Origin: Solanum dulcamara
Lineage: Eukaryota > Streptophyta > Magnoliopsida > Solanales > Solanaceae
DNA: 64,000 nt
Reading direction: 5' to 3'
Assembly (NCBI RefSeq): GCF_947179165.1
Contig: NC_077238.1
Coordinates: 48,588,293 to 48,652,292, forward strand
Part shown: positions 23,601 to 35,767 of the stretch, in pieces
Position numbering within the stretch: the first letter of the stretch is position 1
Layout: the number at the start of each line of letters is the position of its first letter
Notes under the pieces: generated by a model
Database searches by the model: none
Told to the model about the DNA's origin: nothing
The model's input: the letters and a program-made list of their open reading frames with translations, nothing else
Translations under genes and position numbers: made by a program

Positions 23601-24966
23601 AGAAAGAATTGGTTAAAGATGTTCATAGATAGGGGGAGATGGTGTGCTACGTTAGCAAGGTCATTTGTATGTACTTAATGTTGATGGGTTAAGAGAGTTG
23701 ATATTGAATAAGGCCCATAGTTCCTAATACTTAATTTATCCGAATTCCACCAAGATGTATCGTGACTTGAGGAAAGTGTATTGGTGGAATGGCACGAAGA
23801 AGGACAAGCGAAGTTTGTAGCTATGTGTCCAAATTGCCAACAAGTTAAAGTTGAGCATCAAAGACTGGGAGGTCTAGCCCAAGATATTGAAATTCCTATT
23901 TGGAAGTGGGAATATGTGAATATGTATATCATAACAAGTTTGCCTCGTACTAAGAAGCAACATGATTCCATATGGGTTATTATGGATCAGATGACCAAGT
24001 CAGCTTATTTTCTACCGATCAAGACTTCCTATGGTGCAGGAGATTATGCTAAGCTATATGTTCGCGAGTTGGTAAGAATTCATGGTGTGCCTTTATCCAT
24101 CATATCGGATCGAGGTATATAATTCACTTCACATCTTTGGAAGTCATTTCAAAATGGTCTCGGTACAAAGGTTAAGCTAGGTACTACTTTTCATCCCCAA
24201 ACTGACGGTCAAACCAAGAGAATGATAAGAACTTTAGAAGATATGTTAAGGGAGTGTGTTATTGATTTTAAAGGATGTTGGGATGAACATATACCATTTA
24301 TTGAGTTTGCCTATAATAATAGTCATCACTCTAGCATCCAAATGGCTCCTTTCGAAGCATTGTATGGGAGGAGATGTAGATCCCCGGTGGGATGATTTGA
24401 AGTGGGTGAGATATCCTTGATTAGTCCATATTTTTTTATCAATGCTATGGAGAAGGTAAGACTCATAAGAGAGAGGTTAAAGATGGTTGAAAGTCGTCAA
24501 AAGTCCTATTAGGAAAAGAGAGCTTGAATTTGAGGTGGATGATTGGGTCTATTTGAAGGTCTCACCCATTAAGGGTGCAATGCATTTTGGTAATAAAGGG
24601 AAGTTGAGTCCTAGATACGTTGGAACCTACAAGATATTGAGATATGCTAGCAAGGTGGCTTATGAGTTAGATTTGCCACTTGAGTTAGCTATGGTTCACC
24701 CAGTGTTTCATGTGTCAATGTTGAGGATGTTTATGGATGATCCAATCTCCATTGTTCTATCAAAATATTTAAATATTGAGGATAATTTGACTTATAAAGA
24801 AGTTCCGGTGGAAATCTTAGATCGGCAAGTCAAAAAATTAAGCAACAAAGAAGTTGTGTCCATTATAGTATTATGGAGGAATCAACAAGTAGAGAGTGTT
24901 ACTTGGGAGGTGGAGAAGGATATGATGAAACGATACCCATACCTTCTTCTCTCTACTCAAGCCTAA
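20605..24966 (+). pseudogene. E2 gag-pol polyprotein, decayed
   Basis: Order is gag, protease, RT, RNase H, integrase, chromodomain. Capsid lies near 20930-21330 (GVAQIWFDQW, FFLLELSETKVQEF). A CCHC knuckle (CNRCGKIGHHDKEC) is near 21584-21625. Protease has [10 protein letters not shown] near 21797. RT holds [18 protein letters not shown] and the FIDD catalytic box near 22795-22806. RNase H has YCDAS and DLELAAV, but TDHKS is TNHKS, replacing a catalytic Asp. Integrase has DSIWVIMDQMTK and SDRG, but the Glu of DGQxER is Lys (DGQTKRM near 24205). The chromodomain region ends QVKKLSNKEVVSIIVLWRNQ..TWEVEKD near 24830-24930. About ten stops or frame changes occur, for example TAA at 21494 and a stop right after MNRVFK at 22768. 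No protein product is expected. Confidence 0.92.
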
Positions 24967-25214
24967 AGTAGTAAGTGTTCTTATTCAAGCTAGCTGAACT
25001 CTTTCGTATTCAGCTCCTCCTATGTCATTCATATGCATGCATGTTCATGAAAAAGTCGATTTTAAAAGTTATGTTTTATGTTAAGTTGAAGTTTTCATGT
25101 TCCATGCATAGTAAGATGTCATCATGTTCATGTTGGGTTGCTAGTCCTATTTCCGTGTCCTTTCTATGATAAGTTAATCACATTCGGGGATGAATGTTAC
25201 CAAGGGAGAGATAT

Positions 25215-27478
25215 TGTAAGACCCCGTAAGTTGGTTAGAAACAAGGAGAAAAGTCCTAGAATTTTGAACCTATCCAGGTGAACAAGTTCCTCTACGGCTC
25301 GTAGAGATCCCTACAGCTCATAAAGTTGAGTCGTAGAGTGACCCTTCAAACAAAAGTTGAAGTTTCCCTCAGGAGAGGTTCTACGACTTGTCCGGATGAA
25401 TTGTCCTCATGATGATGGTTCGTAGAAACCCCGCTTAAGCTAAGTTCAGAGGCCAAGTTTCAAGGATCCCTTAGGGACAAGTCTGTGAACTTGACAAGAT
25501 AGCTCATAGAAAAAATGACAAGTCGTAAGAACCACCAATCATAAATCTTTAGAGATTAATATATTTGCATGTTTTTAGACCTACAAGACGATCCTTAAGA
25601 ATAGACCATTTCTGCGATGACAGGTCGTAAACATTGGTCGTTGACAAACTTCAGAGACTATGTTCTCAGGACCCATTTCTCAGACCTGTAGGATGAGTCA
25701 TTTAGACGACTCGTCAATACTTAGATGGCCCGTAGGAACCCACTCGTAGACTTAAAATGTAGGATTTAATGAAGGACAATTGTGTCTTTTCCAAAGTTTA
25801 GTTCAATGAGCATAGACACTTTTATGGCCAAGTTCAAAGTCTATAAATACTCTATTCTTCAAAATCCCCTCCTATTCAATTCACTCTTTGAAAATTCCTA
25901 ACGAAATAACTAACAAGGTCTCTTAAGGTTTCTCTCAAAATTCAAGCTAAGGTTTTCAGATTTCTTCGAGGTTCTTCTTCAATTCTTAGTGAATTTGAGC
26001 AAGGTATGTGGGGTTTGAATTATGGGCCCCTTTCACCCATGAAGTCCTAAAGATTTCTCAAGTTTTTATTCAATTTACAATTGATTATGAACCCTAGTTT
26101 TTATGAATTACATTGGGCTAATTTGATTTCATTTTAAAATATTATCAATGATCTTTATATGTATTTTTTAAAATGAATTGCATTATTTCAAGTTGAATTA
26201 TAGATTCCCATGCATAAAGCTATATTTTCAAGCTATGATTATAAAGTAAAGATGATTTTATGAGTTAATCATGAGTTAAATGATTTATAAAGATAGTTTT
26301 CAATGAGTTACAACAGAGATTATGATTTTAAAGTTAAATATTAAGATGATGATCAGAGTTAAGATCATTTGATGCTTTGAGATGGTGATAAGGATAATTC
26401 TCACCGAAGTTATAGATTCTTATGAATCACTAAGTTAGATGATCTATTCCTAAATGTTTTAAAGATGGATTGATAGGAAGTTACTATCTTTCCCTACTAT
26501 ATTATGAGTATGTTTTTATGAGTTTTCTTTGGGATATTATCTAAGCACTGAGAGGACTTCTAGGTGGTGTTTGGTCGGATAACACAATTGGTTATCCAAG
26601 GGAATCCTAGAACAAACCTAAGGTCCCAAACTACGTTGCCCACGTAGGCTACCATCATATCCTAGCTAGTGGATCCACATAGCCAAGTTGAATTGAGTTG
26701 AGTTATCTTTGGAGTATGCCCCAGCAAGGTAGCCTCCCCTGTTTTGATGAAGGATTCATCGACCTATCTCAATATAGGAGTCATTGAATTCAATGTAGTA
26801 ACTCGCATGGTCTTAGTTGTCAGTTAAATATTTTATTTCACACAAGTTGAAGTTAATCTTTAAGATATTAAGTTATGAGTTGAAAAATGAAGTTTTATGA
26901 TATGCATTGACCATGAGTTTTATATGTTTTAAATTACTTTTGAGCTATACCTATGTTCATTATGATTGGTTATGCATCCTATGATATATTAATATATTCT
27001 TTTACTTTTTCATGCATACCTCACATACTTATTACATTAAAATGTACTAACATATATTTTGCCTACATTTTCTCATAATGTAGGGCCGGACGACACTCAC
27101 GACTACCCTGCTAGTGGCTAGAGTTTTCTTTTGATTTCCAAGGAGTTGGTGAGTCCTTATTCTATCAAGGATAAGATTTTTATTCACATTACTATTGTTG
27201 AGTTATTTCTTTTATTGTTAGGGTACACTAGGAGCTTAGTATAAGCCCCCGTCAAAGATTAAACTATAGGCATTGTACGATCTTCATTGGTGTAGTCCAG
27301 TTTGGACATTTATGGAGTTGACTTCCCTTAGTCCTATTCCCCACTTGTGGATTACTTCCACTCATCTTTATATTATTCTTTACCTTACGTATGTGATGTA
27401 TGCTAAGATGGCTTATGGTTGGGTTCCCTCGCATCTCAATCACCGTGTTACGACTAAGCCCTAGGTCAGGTCGTGATA
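25215..27478 (+). repeat. E2 3' LTR
   Basis: Starts TGTAAGACCCCGTAAG after a polypurine tract and ends GTCGTGATA (mutated GTGACA), 2264 bp. TATAAATA is at 25842-25849. The frame at 27273-27464 is LTR sequence. Confidence 0.92.
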
Positions 27479-30400
27479 CAAGGTGTAGGTATAAATGCTA
27501 CTAGCCCTTTATTTCCTAAGTGTGCAAAATATGGGAATAATCATGGAGGGAGATATTTGATGGGAACGGGTTCTTGTTATGGATGTGGCAAAATGGGATA
27601 TAGGCAATTCGAGTGTCCTCATGTTACCAACAAGGGTAGAGAAGATCGTCCTCAAGTACAAATAACTCAAGGTTGCCAAGCTCCATAAGGTGCCCAAGCT
27701 CAACCTATGGGGTGTCAATGCAACAACAGATTCTATGCTCTTCATGGTAGGCAAGAGGTGGAGGAGACTCCCGATGTTGTTACTAGTATGTTATGGGTCT
27801 TTTGATGTTATGCCTTGCTTGATCTGGGTGCAAAATTTTTTTTTGTTACTCCTTATGTAGCTCTGAGGTTTGATTCTAGCCCCAAAATATTGATGAAGCC
27901 TTTTTCCATTTATACTCCTATAGGTGAGTCGGTTATGGCTAAAAGAGTCTATAAAAAGTTTTCCGTGTCAGTTTTGCATAAAGTTATCCCTTGCGATCTT
28001 GTTGCACTTGACATGATGAAATTTGACACTATTCTTGGTATGGATTGGTTACATTCCTCTTATACAACTATTGATTGTAAAACCTGTAGGGTCAAGTTTC
28101 AATTTCCTAATGAGCCTATTCTTGAATGGGAGGGTAATGATTCGATGGTTTAGGTTCGATTTATCTCATGTCTTCAGGACCAAGAAATGATTTCCAAGAG
28201 TTGCATCTACCATCTTGTTTGGGTTAGAGATACTAACTCTGATACTCCTACTCTTGAGTCAGTTTCAGTTGTTAATGAGGTTTTGTATGTTTTTCCCAAA
28301 GATCTCTCAAGTATTCCTCCAGAAAGGGAAATAGACCTCGGTATTAATTTCCTACCTAATACGCAACGTATCTCTATTCCTCCTTACTATATGGATCAGG
28401 CAGAACTTAAGGAGTTGAAAGAGCAATTGAAAGATTTATTGGATAAGGGTTTTATAAGGCAAGGGTGATCCCGTTCTATTTGTTAGGAATAAAGATGGGT
28501 CACTCGGAATGTGTATAGATTATTGGCAATTGAACAAGGTCACAATAAAGAATAAGTACCCAATCCCAAAGATTGATGACTTATTTGATCAACTTCAAGG
28601 GGCAAGCTACTTCTCAAGGATTGACCTCCTATCGAGTTATCATCAACTCCGATTGAGGGAGTGTGACATTCCAAAAATGTCCTTTAAAACTTGATATGGT
28701 TATTTTGAATTTTTGGTTATGTATTTTGGACTAACGAATGCCCCTGTAGCTTTTATGGATTTGATAAACATGATTTTTAGGTAATATTTGGATATGTTTG
28801 TGATCATCTTTATTGATGATACTTTAATTTACTCACGGAGTGCGAAAGAGCATGCCCACCGTTTGAGGATTGTGTTACAAGTTCTCAAAGACCGATAGTT
28901 GTATGCGAAGTTCAATAAATATGAATTTTGGCTAAGGTTGGTTGATTTTCTTGGTCACATTATTTTTGGAGAAAGAATTACGGTTGATCTAAAGAAGACT
29001 AAGGCAGTTAGGAATTGGCCCAAACCGTTGAGTCCTTATGATATTCTGAGTTTCTTAGGCCTAGACGGTTATTATATATGGTTTGTGGAAGGAGTTTCTT
29101 CCATTGCATCACCCTCGGCTTCTTTGACCAAAAAGAAGGTGAAATTTCAATTGTCCAAGGCATGTGAGAAAATCTTCCAAGAGTTGAAGGAAAGACTTAA
29201 TTCCGCTTTAGTATTGACTTTACCAGAAGGTTCCAATGGCTTTGTTGTATATTATGATTCTTCATGGGTTGGTCTTGGTTGTGTGCTAATGCAAAATGGC
29301 AAAGTCATGCTTATGCTTTAAGGCAACTCAAGGTGCATGAGAAGAATTACCCAACTCATAACTTGGAGTTGGCGGCGGTGGTATTTTCTTTGAAGTTATG
29401 GAGACACTATCTCTATGGTGTCCACATATATATTTTCACCGATCATAAGAGTTTGAAATATGTGTTCATTCAAAAAGAGTTGAATCTTCGACAGAGAATG
29501 TGACTTGAACTATTGAGGGATTATGACATGGGTGTGCTATACCATCTGGGTAAGGCAAATATAGTTGCCGACGCTCTTAGTAGATTGTCCATGACTTGTG
29601 TTGCTCATATTAAGGATGAAAAGAGAGAGTTAGTTCGGGATGTGCATCGATTAGCCCGATTAGGTATTCGATTGGTTGATTTCGAAGTGGTATAACTATT
29701 CAAAATGGTTCTGATTCATCCTTTGTAGTGAAGGTAAAGTCAAATCAAGATAATGAACCCGTATTTGGTTCAATTGAAGAAAATGGTTTCCAAAAAGGCA
29801 ATAGTGAGATTCTCCTAAGAGGAAGATGGTGTTTTGAGGTATCAAGGCCAATTTTGTGTGCCTAGTGTTGATTAATTGAGAAAAATGATATTGGATGAGG
29901 CTCATAGTTTGCGGTATGATATTCATCCTGTTTCCACAAAGATGTATCGATATTTGATAGTAGTATATTGGTGGAATGGAATGAAAAGAGATATTGCAGA
30001 ATTTGCGGCTAAGTGTCCCTATTACCAATAAGTAAAAGTTGAGCATAAAAAATTGTGAGGTTTGCTTCAGGACATTGAGATTCCTACTTGGAAGTGGGAA
30101 GCCTTAAATATGGAGTTTGTTATTCGTTTGCCTCGTACTCATAGGCAACATGATTCTATTTGGGTTATAGTTGAATGAATGACAAAGTTGGCTCATTTTC
30201 TCCGAGTTAAGGCCTCATACTCAGCCGAGGACTATGCTTGATTATATATCCGAGAGTTGGTCAAGCTTCATGGTGTTCCATTGTCTATCATTTTTGATCG
30301 AGTTACTAATTTCACATCTCAGTTTTGGAGATCTTTCCAAAAGGGTCTTTGTACCCAAGCGAAACTTAGTATGACTTTCCACCCACAAATGGATGGTCAG

Positions 30401-31160
30401 GACAAATGTACAATTCGGACATTAGAGGATATATTGAGAGCATGCGTGGATTTTAAAGGAAATTGAGATGACTATTTTTCGTTAATAGAGTTTGCTTATA
30501 ATAATAGTTAGCACTCTAGAATCGAAATGGCTCCTTTTGAAGCTTTGTACGGTAGGAGTTGTAGATCCACTATCGGATGGTTTGAGGTAGGTGAAGTTGC
30601 TTTGATAGGACCTGAGTTGGTATTTGAGGCTATGAAGAAAGTTAGACTCATTAAAGAGAGATTGAAAATGGCCCAAAGACGACAGAAGTCCTATTCGGAT
30701 GTGAGAAGAAGGGAACTTGAATTTGAAGTCAATGATTGAGTTTAATTGAAAATTTCACCCATGAAGGGTGTGATGCATTTCGGTAAGAAAGGGAAGCTAA
30801 GTCCCCATTATGTTTGCCCATATCATATTTTGAGGCAAATTGGTAAACTGGCTTATGAGTTGGATTTACCTTCAGATTTGGCATCATTGCATTCGGTGTT
30901 TCATGTGTCATTATTGAGGAAGTTGATACGTGGTCCTATATCCATTGTGCGTTTGGACAGTATTGAGATCAAGGAGAGTCTTTCTTATGAAGAGGTTCCA
31001 GTGAAGATTTCTAACTAGCAAGTTAGAAAGTTAAAGAAACAAAGAACTTACTTTAGTTAAAGTGTTATGGAAGAATCAACAGGTTGAGGGTGCTACATGG
31101 GAGGCCGAAGCCTATATGATGTCTCGATATGCTCATCTCTTTCCTTCCATTCCTAGTTGA
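27479..31160 (+). pseudogene. E1 gag C-terminus and pol, decayed
   Basis: E1 coding sequence resumes after E2. The zinc knuckle at 27575-27616 reads CYGCGKMGYRQFEC, with Tyr in place of the zinc-binding His. Protease (about 27815-28100) has DLGA instead of the usual DSGA or DPGA. RT spans about 28260-28900 with [20 protein letters not shown] and FIDDTLIYS (28809-28835). RNase H (about 29050-29600) keeps YDSS, LELAAVV and FTDHKSL. Integrase (about 29930-30560) has a broken CPYYQ zinc pair, a stop inside IVE*MTK, FDRVT for SDRGT, and DGQDKC, which lacks the catalytic Glu. The chromodomain-like tail (about 30746-31160) is frameshifted near 31035. It is more decayed than E6, as expected for the outermost element of the nest. 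Confidence 0.9.
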
Positions 31161-31406
31161 GGTATTTAGTTCCTTCATGATCCAACCACCCCAAATCATG
31201 CATTTCAATTGTTTTGATGGTTTCATATGAATTCATGTATATGAAATGAGTTTTAAAGTTATGTTTTTGCTTAAGATGAAAGATTACATGTTTTTATGCA
31301 TTATCAAGATGTTTTGCATTCATGTTGGGCTATTATGTTCCTTTCCTATTCCATTCATGCTAGCTTGAGTCCCATTGGAGAACGAATGTTCCCAAGATTG
31401 AGATAT
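31161..31406 (+). other. E1 non-coding region before the 3' LTR
   Basis: Contains the usual 3' leader of this group ending GAACGAATGTTCCCAAGATTG and AGATAT just before the LTR. The polypurine tract is degraded. The plus frame at 31296-31490 has no meaning. Confidence 0.6.
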
Positions 31407-31585
31407 TGTAAGACCCGGGGATTCGATAAGTCAGAAAATAAGGATCAAAATGTGAAATTAGTGAGAAACTGCAATTTTGGCACCAGGTGATGACCACAGA
31501 GTCTATCACAAGCCGTGAAATACACCACGCCTCATGGGAAGCCACCATGGTGGTGACCCTAAGGTTTACTCCTGTATGGTGAGGT
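31407..31585 (+). repeat. E1 3' LTR, segment 1
   Basis: Starts TGTAAGACCCGGGGATTC and runs to GTGAGGT, where the solo LTR E3 is inserted. Together with 33795-35767 and 45993-46040 it makes about 2.2 kb, matching the length of the E3 LTR. Confidence 0.88.
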
Positions 31586-33789
31586 TGTCATGACCCGACC
31601 TAGGACTTAATCATAACACAGTGATCAAAACCCCAAAGGGCCCCAACCAGGCCTCTTGTACATATCATAAGCATACATAAGGTAAAGTAAATGCGAAAAA
31701 ATCATAAGAGAGTCTAAACCATGAGTAGCAAATAAAGAATGTACATGACAACATAGACTCAAAACATTTGTCCAACTAGATGCCTCTACACATGAGTATG
31801 GGCGGGGCTAAGACATGTCCCTAGCTCACCCTCAATATGAAATATAACAAAAGTCTTTAAAACAATAACCAAATCGATGACTAGTCCCCGATAAATGAGG
31901 ACTCACTAAAAGCACCGCCGGATAGAAAAGTTTAACTAGCCACGTGGATGAATATGATCTTCAACCTCAACCTCTATATTAGGAGACAATGTAGGCAAAA
32001 GTATGCATTAGTACGTTGGAATGTACTAAGTATGTAGGCAATGCAACGCATAGAAAACCATTTTTGTACAAATGACCATTTTAAATAGCATGATAAGAAA
32101 AGTAGTAAAAATCATAAGTTGTATTTAAGAAGGATCAATGCATAATAAACCATAAGAGTATTATGTAAAGTAAAAGATAGGATTAGTCATTTAAAACATA
32201 AAAAGACCATACATATGTGGGATAGGAACCATAACCGACAATAAGACCATGCGAACTATAACATGGAATCCCAATGTTGCCTCTACATCAGAGGAAAGGA
32301 GAGACTACTTATCAAGGTAGACTCTACATGCCTAAGTGGATCCACTAAGATATTGTGAACCGAGTACTCACCCCTAATTCTTAGACTCGGGTACTCACCT
32401 CCAAGCCTTGATATTTTGGGTACTCACCTCTTAGAGATTTGGATATTCGCCTCTAATCCCTTTGTTCCTATGGTGGCACGTAGTTCTAGAGATATGAGGT
32501 TTTTACTAGGGCTTTTGGTAGGGCCCCCACCTCAAGTCCACTCGGTGCTAAGTCAAATCCCACAGAATATATATATAGCATAGAAATCATAATTGACATA
32601 TATCAAGTCATGATCATAGGTTTGAAAATCATAGAGTAGCTCATTTTCATAACATAAGTCCAATGCGGGTATTGTCCTTCCACATTATAAATTATACATA
32701 CATAGTTCATATCATCAGGCCTTAAGGAACCACATTGGACCCTAAGTCACCCTTTCCATAATTTGCATGAAAATCATCATTCAAAACATACTTATACTCT
32801 ATGATCATAGTTGAAATACATACTCATAATTCATACTTAGAAATTCATGATCATAGCTTATACTTGAAATTAGGGTAAGACATAAATGCATGATCAATCG
32901 ACTTGAAAAACATAAAATTGACTTGAAAACATGCATGATCATAAACTTTCTTTTAGCCCATACATAATTCATATAGATAATATCATTAGGAAGTATAATT
33001 GAAAATACTCATATTTTACACCATGAACCCTAGAAATCAAAATAGGAGAATTCATGAAAAAACTCTTCAATTTAATGCAATAACTATCAATTTATATCAA
33101 AATAGACTCATGATCATTCTTTGAATCATAATTCATGTAATAGGAATAGAGATCATAAAACCCATAAAATACTATACTTTAATTTGATAGAAAACTTGAG
33201 AAATTGAATGGGCTTCATGGATGAAAGAATCCATGAATCAATATCCACATACCTTTAGTGAGAACACCAAATAATTTTGAAGAACTTGAGAGTTTTGATG
33301 GAGATCTTGAATAAACTTACTTGAAGTATTCAATGGAGTCCTTGAGAGTCTTTTGTACAGAGAGAAATATTTTGGTAGGTGAATTGTAGAAGAATGAATA
33401 GAATTAGAGGTTTAGGTCAATTTATAGAGTTGGATTAGGTCCTAAAAATTTCCAGGTTCATTAGCTAACAATTTAGGAAAAGGTCTAAAGTGCCCTTACT
33501 AAAAACTAAATTCGGCCAAAAATACATTACCAGGTCCACGACGCAGAGGCGAGCAAGTCCGCGATGTAGACTTATCGCGAACCTTACTGGTTTGTGCAGT
33601 TTGTTGAGAAATCTATCTTTCGATCTACGGATCCTAAAAATCCATCAAAACTATTTTCCTGCAGGTTTTGACCCCATGATCAATATTCTAAACTCGGATT
33701 TTCCAAAAACATTAAGGATAATGCATTATATGAGCGACCTATTCTCAAGACATTCTTAAGACATTTGTGACATTTTGAGGGATGTTACA
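31586..33789 (-). mobile_element. E3: solo LTR inserted in E1 3' LTR, opposite orientation
   Basis: In its own orientation it begins TGTAACATCCCTCAAAATG at 33789 and ends GGGTCATGACA at 31586, 2204 bp, with no internal region. Target duplications are GAGGT (31581-31585) and TAGGT (33790-33794), four of five identical. It belongs to the same broad LTR family as E1: the GGACATGTC box, the CTAGCCACGTGGATG box and the ACAATGTAGGC box occur in the same order. A solo LTR with its duplications is normally left by recombination between the two LTRs of one element. The frames inside are not genes. Confidence 0.88.
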
Positions 33790-33794
33790 TAGGT

Positions 33795-35767
33795 CCACAA
33801 CATGGCACCATGGACCTTGGCGAACAATACAGGACCTGAAGACCTCAATGGTAACCCATCCCCCGAGACCTTAAAATATGATCTCAAGTTTAGGACCACA
33901 ACCTGCCACCACGGGCTGAGTCACTTTTCACGGACTGTGGTGAGTTTTGTGGTGGTCACTCCTGTAGGGCCTGTACCACGCCAACGCTCACGGGTCATGA
34001 TGCACTCCACGGATCGTGAAGAGTTCAGTGGAGGAGGTTCTGAAACCTTTCCCTGCAACTCCCAAAATCCAGCCCCTAGGTTAATTATCACGGACACCAC
34101 CACAGGCCATGGTGAGAACCACGGATCATGATGGATCCTCCGTGGTGAGTCCTAGTTATAGTTTAATGAGGGGTACTCTGGTCTTTTCCATATTCTTTTA
34201 TTAATTTATGTGGACTTTTTGGGAGTAGATTTAATATGAAAATATCCTAAATATTTCTAACACTATTATTTTCCCTCATTAATTCCCAATCAACTTTAAG
34301 ACTTCTCTCTCAAGGTTCATTCAAGGATTCACCTTCTTCATCAAACTTGACTAGAGTTTCTTCAAGTAAAAGTGTCCTTCTTCAATTCTAAGGTCAAATT
34401 CAATCAAGATATGTAGGGATTGATCCATGATCCCCTTTCACCCATGGAGTCCCAAGGTTTTCTACTCAAAGTCTCATGAATTCCAATTGGTTTTGTAACC
34501 CTAGTTTTATGAATCTTATTGGGCTATTTAAATTATGTTCGTAATCATTATATATGATCATTATAAGTATGTTCCTACATGAATTATATGATTTCAATTG
34601 TGAATTATGATTGTCCATGTATGATGCTATTTTGAATGATTTCAAGGCATTATCATGACTTTAATTTATATTGGCTATGTATATGAGTTTTAGTTTATAT
34701 TCAAGTATGAACTATGATCATGAAGTACAAGTATGTTCAAGATATGAATTTCATGCAAGTTATGAAGTAAGGTGACTTAGGGCTCTATGCGGTGACCTAG
34801 GACCTAACTATATTAATTATGTAAGTATGATTTGTAATGATGAAAGGACAATACTCACATTGCAATTATGTTATGAAATTAGCTATTCTATGAAGTATGA
34901 AGTTTATGAACAAATTATGATATATGCTAAGTATGTTTACTATGTTATGTATTCCGTGAGATTTGACTTAGCACCGAGTGGACTTGAGGTGAGGGCCCTA
35001 CCAAAAGCCTTAGTAGCAGCCGCATGTCTCTTAAACTATGTGCCACTGTAGGTTGCTTTCATGGCTTAGCTAGTGGATCCATATATAGCGTATGTACATG
35101 AAATGCCTAGCGGGGTAGAGTCTACCTTGGCAAGTAGACTCCCCTTTTTCTTTGATGTATGGGATAGAACGGGATTTCATGTTGTAGTTCACATGGTCTT
35201 ATTATTGGTTATAGTTCCTTTCCCACATACTTATGATCTCTTAGGTACTTTCATGATTTCAATTATGCTTTCTAAATGCTTTGATCATTATAATTCTGTA
35301 ATGACTTTACTTGTCTCTTCTTACCATGTACTTTACTTATTTATTGCATCTTATGATTTAAATTACATGTTATTCCCTTATACTTAGTACATTCAAAATT
35401 ACTAATGCATATTGTTCCCTCCATTGTCTCATAATGTAGGAGTTGAGGTTAAGGATCGTACCCATCCACTGGGTAGTTGAGTTCCTACGATGAAGTTTTG
35501 GCGAGTCCTCATACATCGAGGGTGGTTTATGAGTTGTTCTTCTTACAAAGACATTTAGTTCAGTTTCTTTAAGTGTAAGCTAGGGCCATGCCTAAGCTAG
35601 GGACATGTTTATGATTAGGGCATCCGTTGGACAAATATTTGATTCTATGTTGTCAAGTTACATTATCCGTTTATTATTCATGGTTTAGACTATCTTATGT
35701 TGATTCCATATTTATGTTACCTTATGCATGCTTTATGATATGTCGAGAGGCTAGGTTGGAGCCCTTT
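33795..35767 (+). repeat. E1 3' LTR, segment 2
   Basis: Continues the E1 LTR after E3, including TGTAGGGATTGATCCATGAT, which matches the centre of the inverted repeat at 15685, and runs to GGTTGGAGCCCTTT, where E4 is inserted. The plus frames at 33802-34131, 34827-35051 and 35073-35387 are LTR readings; similar frames recur in the 5' LTR copies but with different limits. Confidence 0.88.

Larger units (their letters stand above)
18134..27478 (+). mobile_element. E2: complete Ty3/gypsy Tekay/Del chromovirus nested in E1 gag
   Basis: The element has two LTRs (18134-20388 and 25215-27478), a PBS at 20393-20404, gag-pol, and a polypurine stretch AAGGGAGAGA at 25202-25211. Flanking target duplications are CAAGC (18129-18133) and CAAGG (27479-27483), one base apart. 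The C-terminal chromodomain-like segment after integrase places it with chromoviruses. The LTRs differ visibly (roughly 15% over the first 200 bp by eye), so this insertion is not recent, and E1 must be older still. Confidence 0.93.

Noticed and set aside
31586..33789. E3 as a full retrotransposon
   Set aside because: Only one LTR with target duplications on both sides; no internal region, so it is a solo LTR.
15008..35051. Similar frames (LQLCYEISYSMK...) in three LTR copies, possibly a conserved LTR gene
   Set aside because: Start and stop positions differ in each copy and the sequence decays like non-coding LTR.
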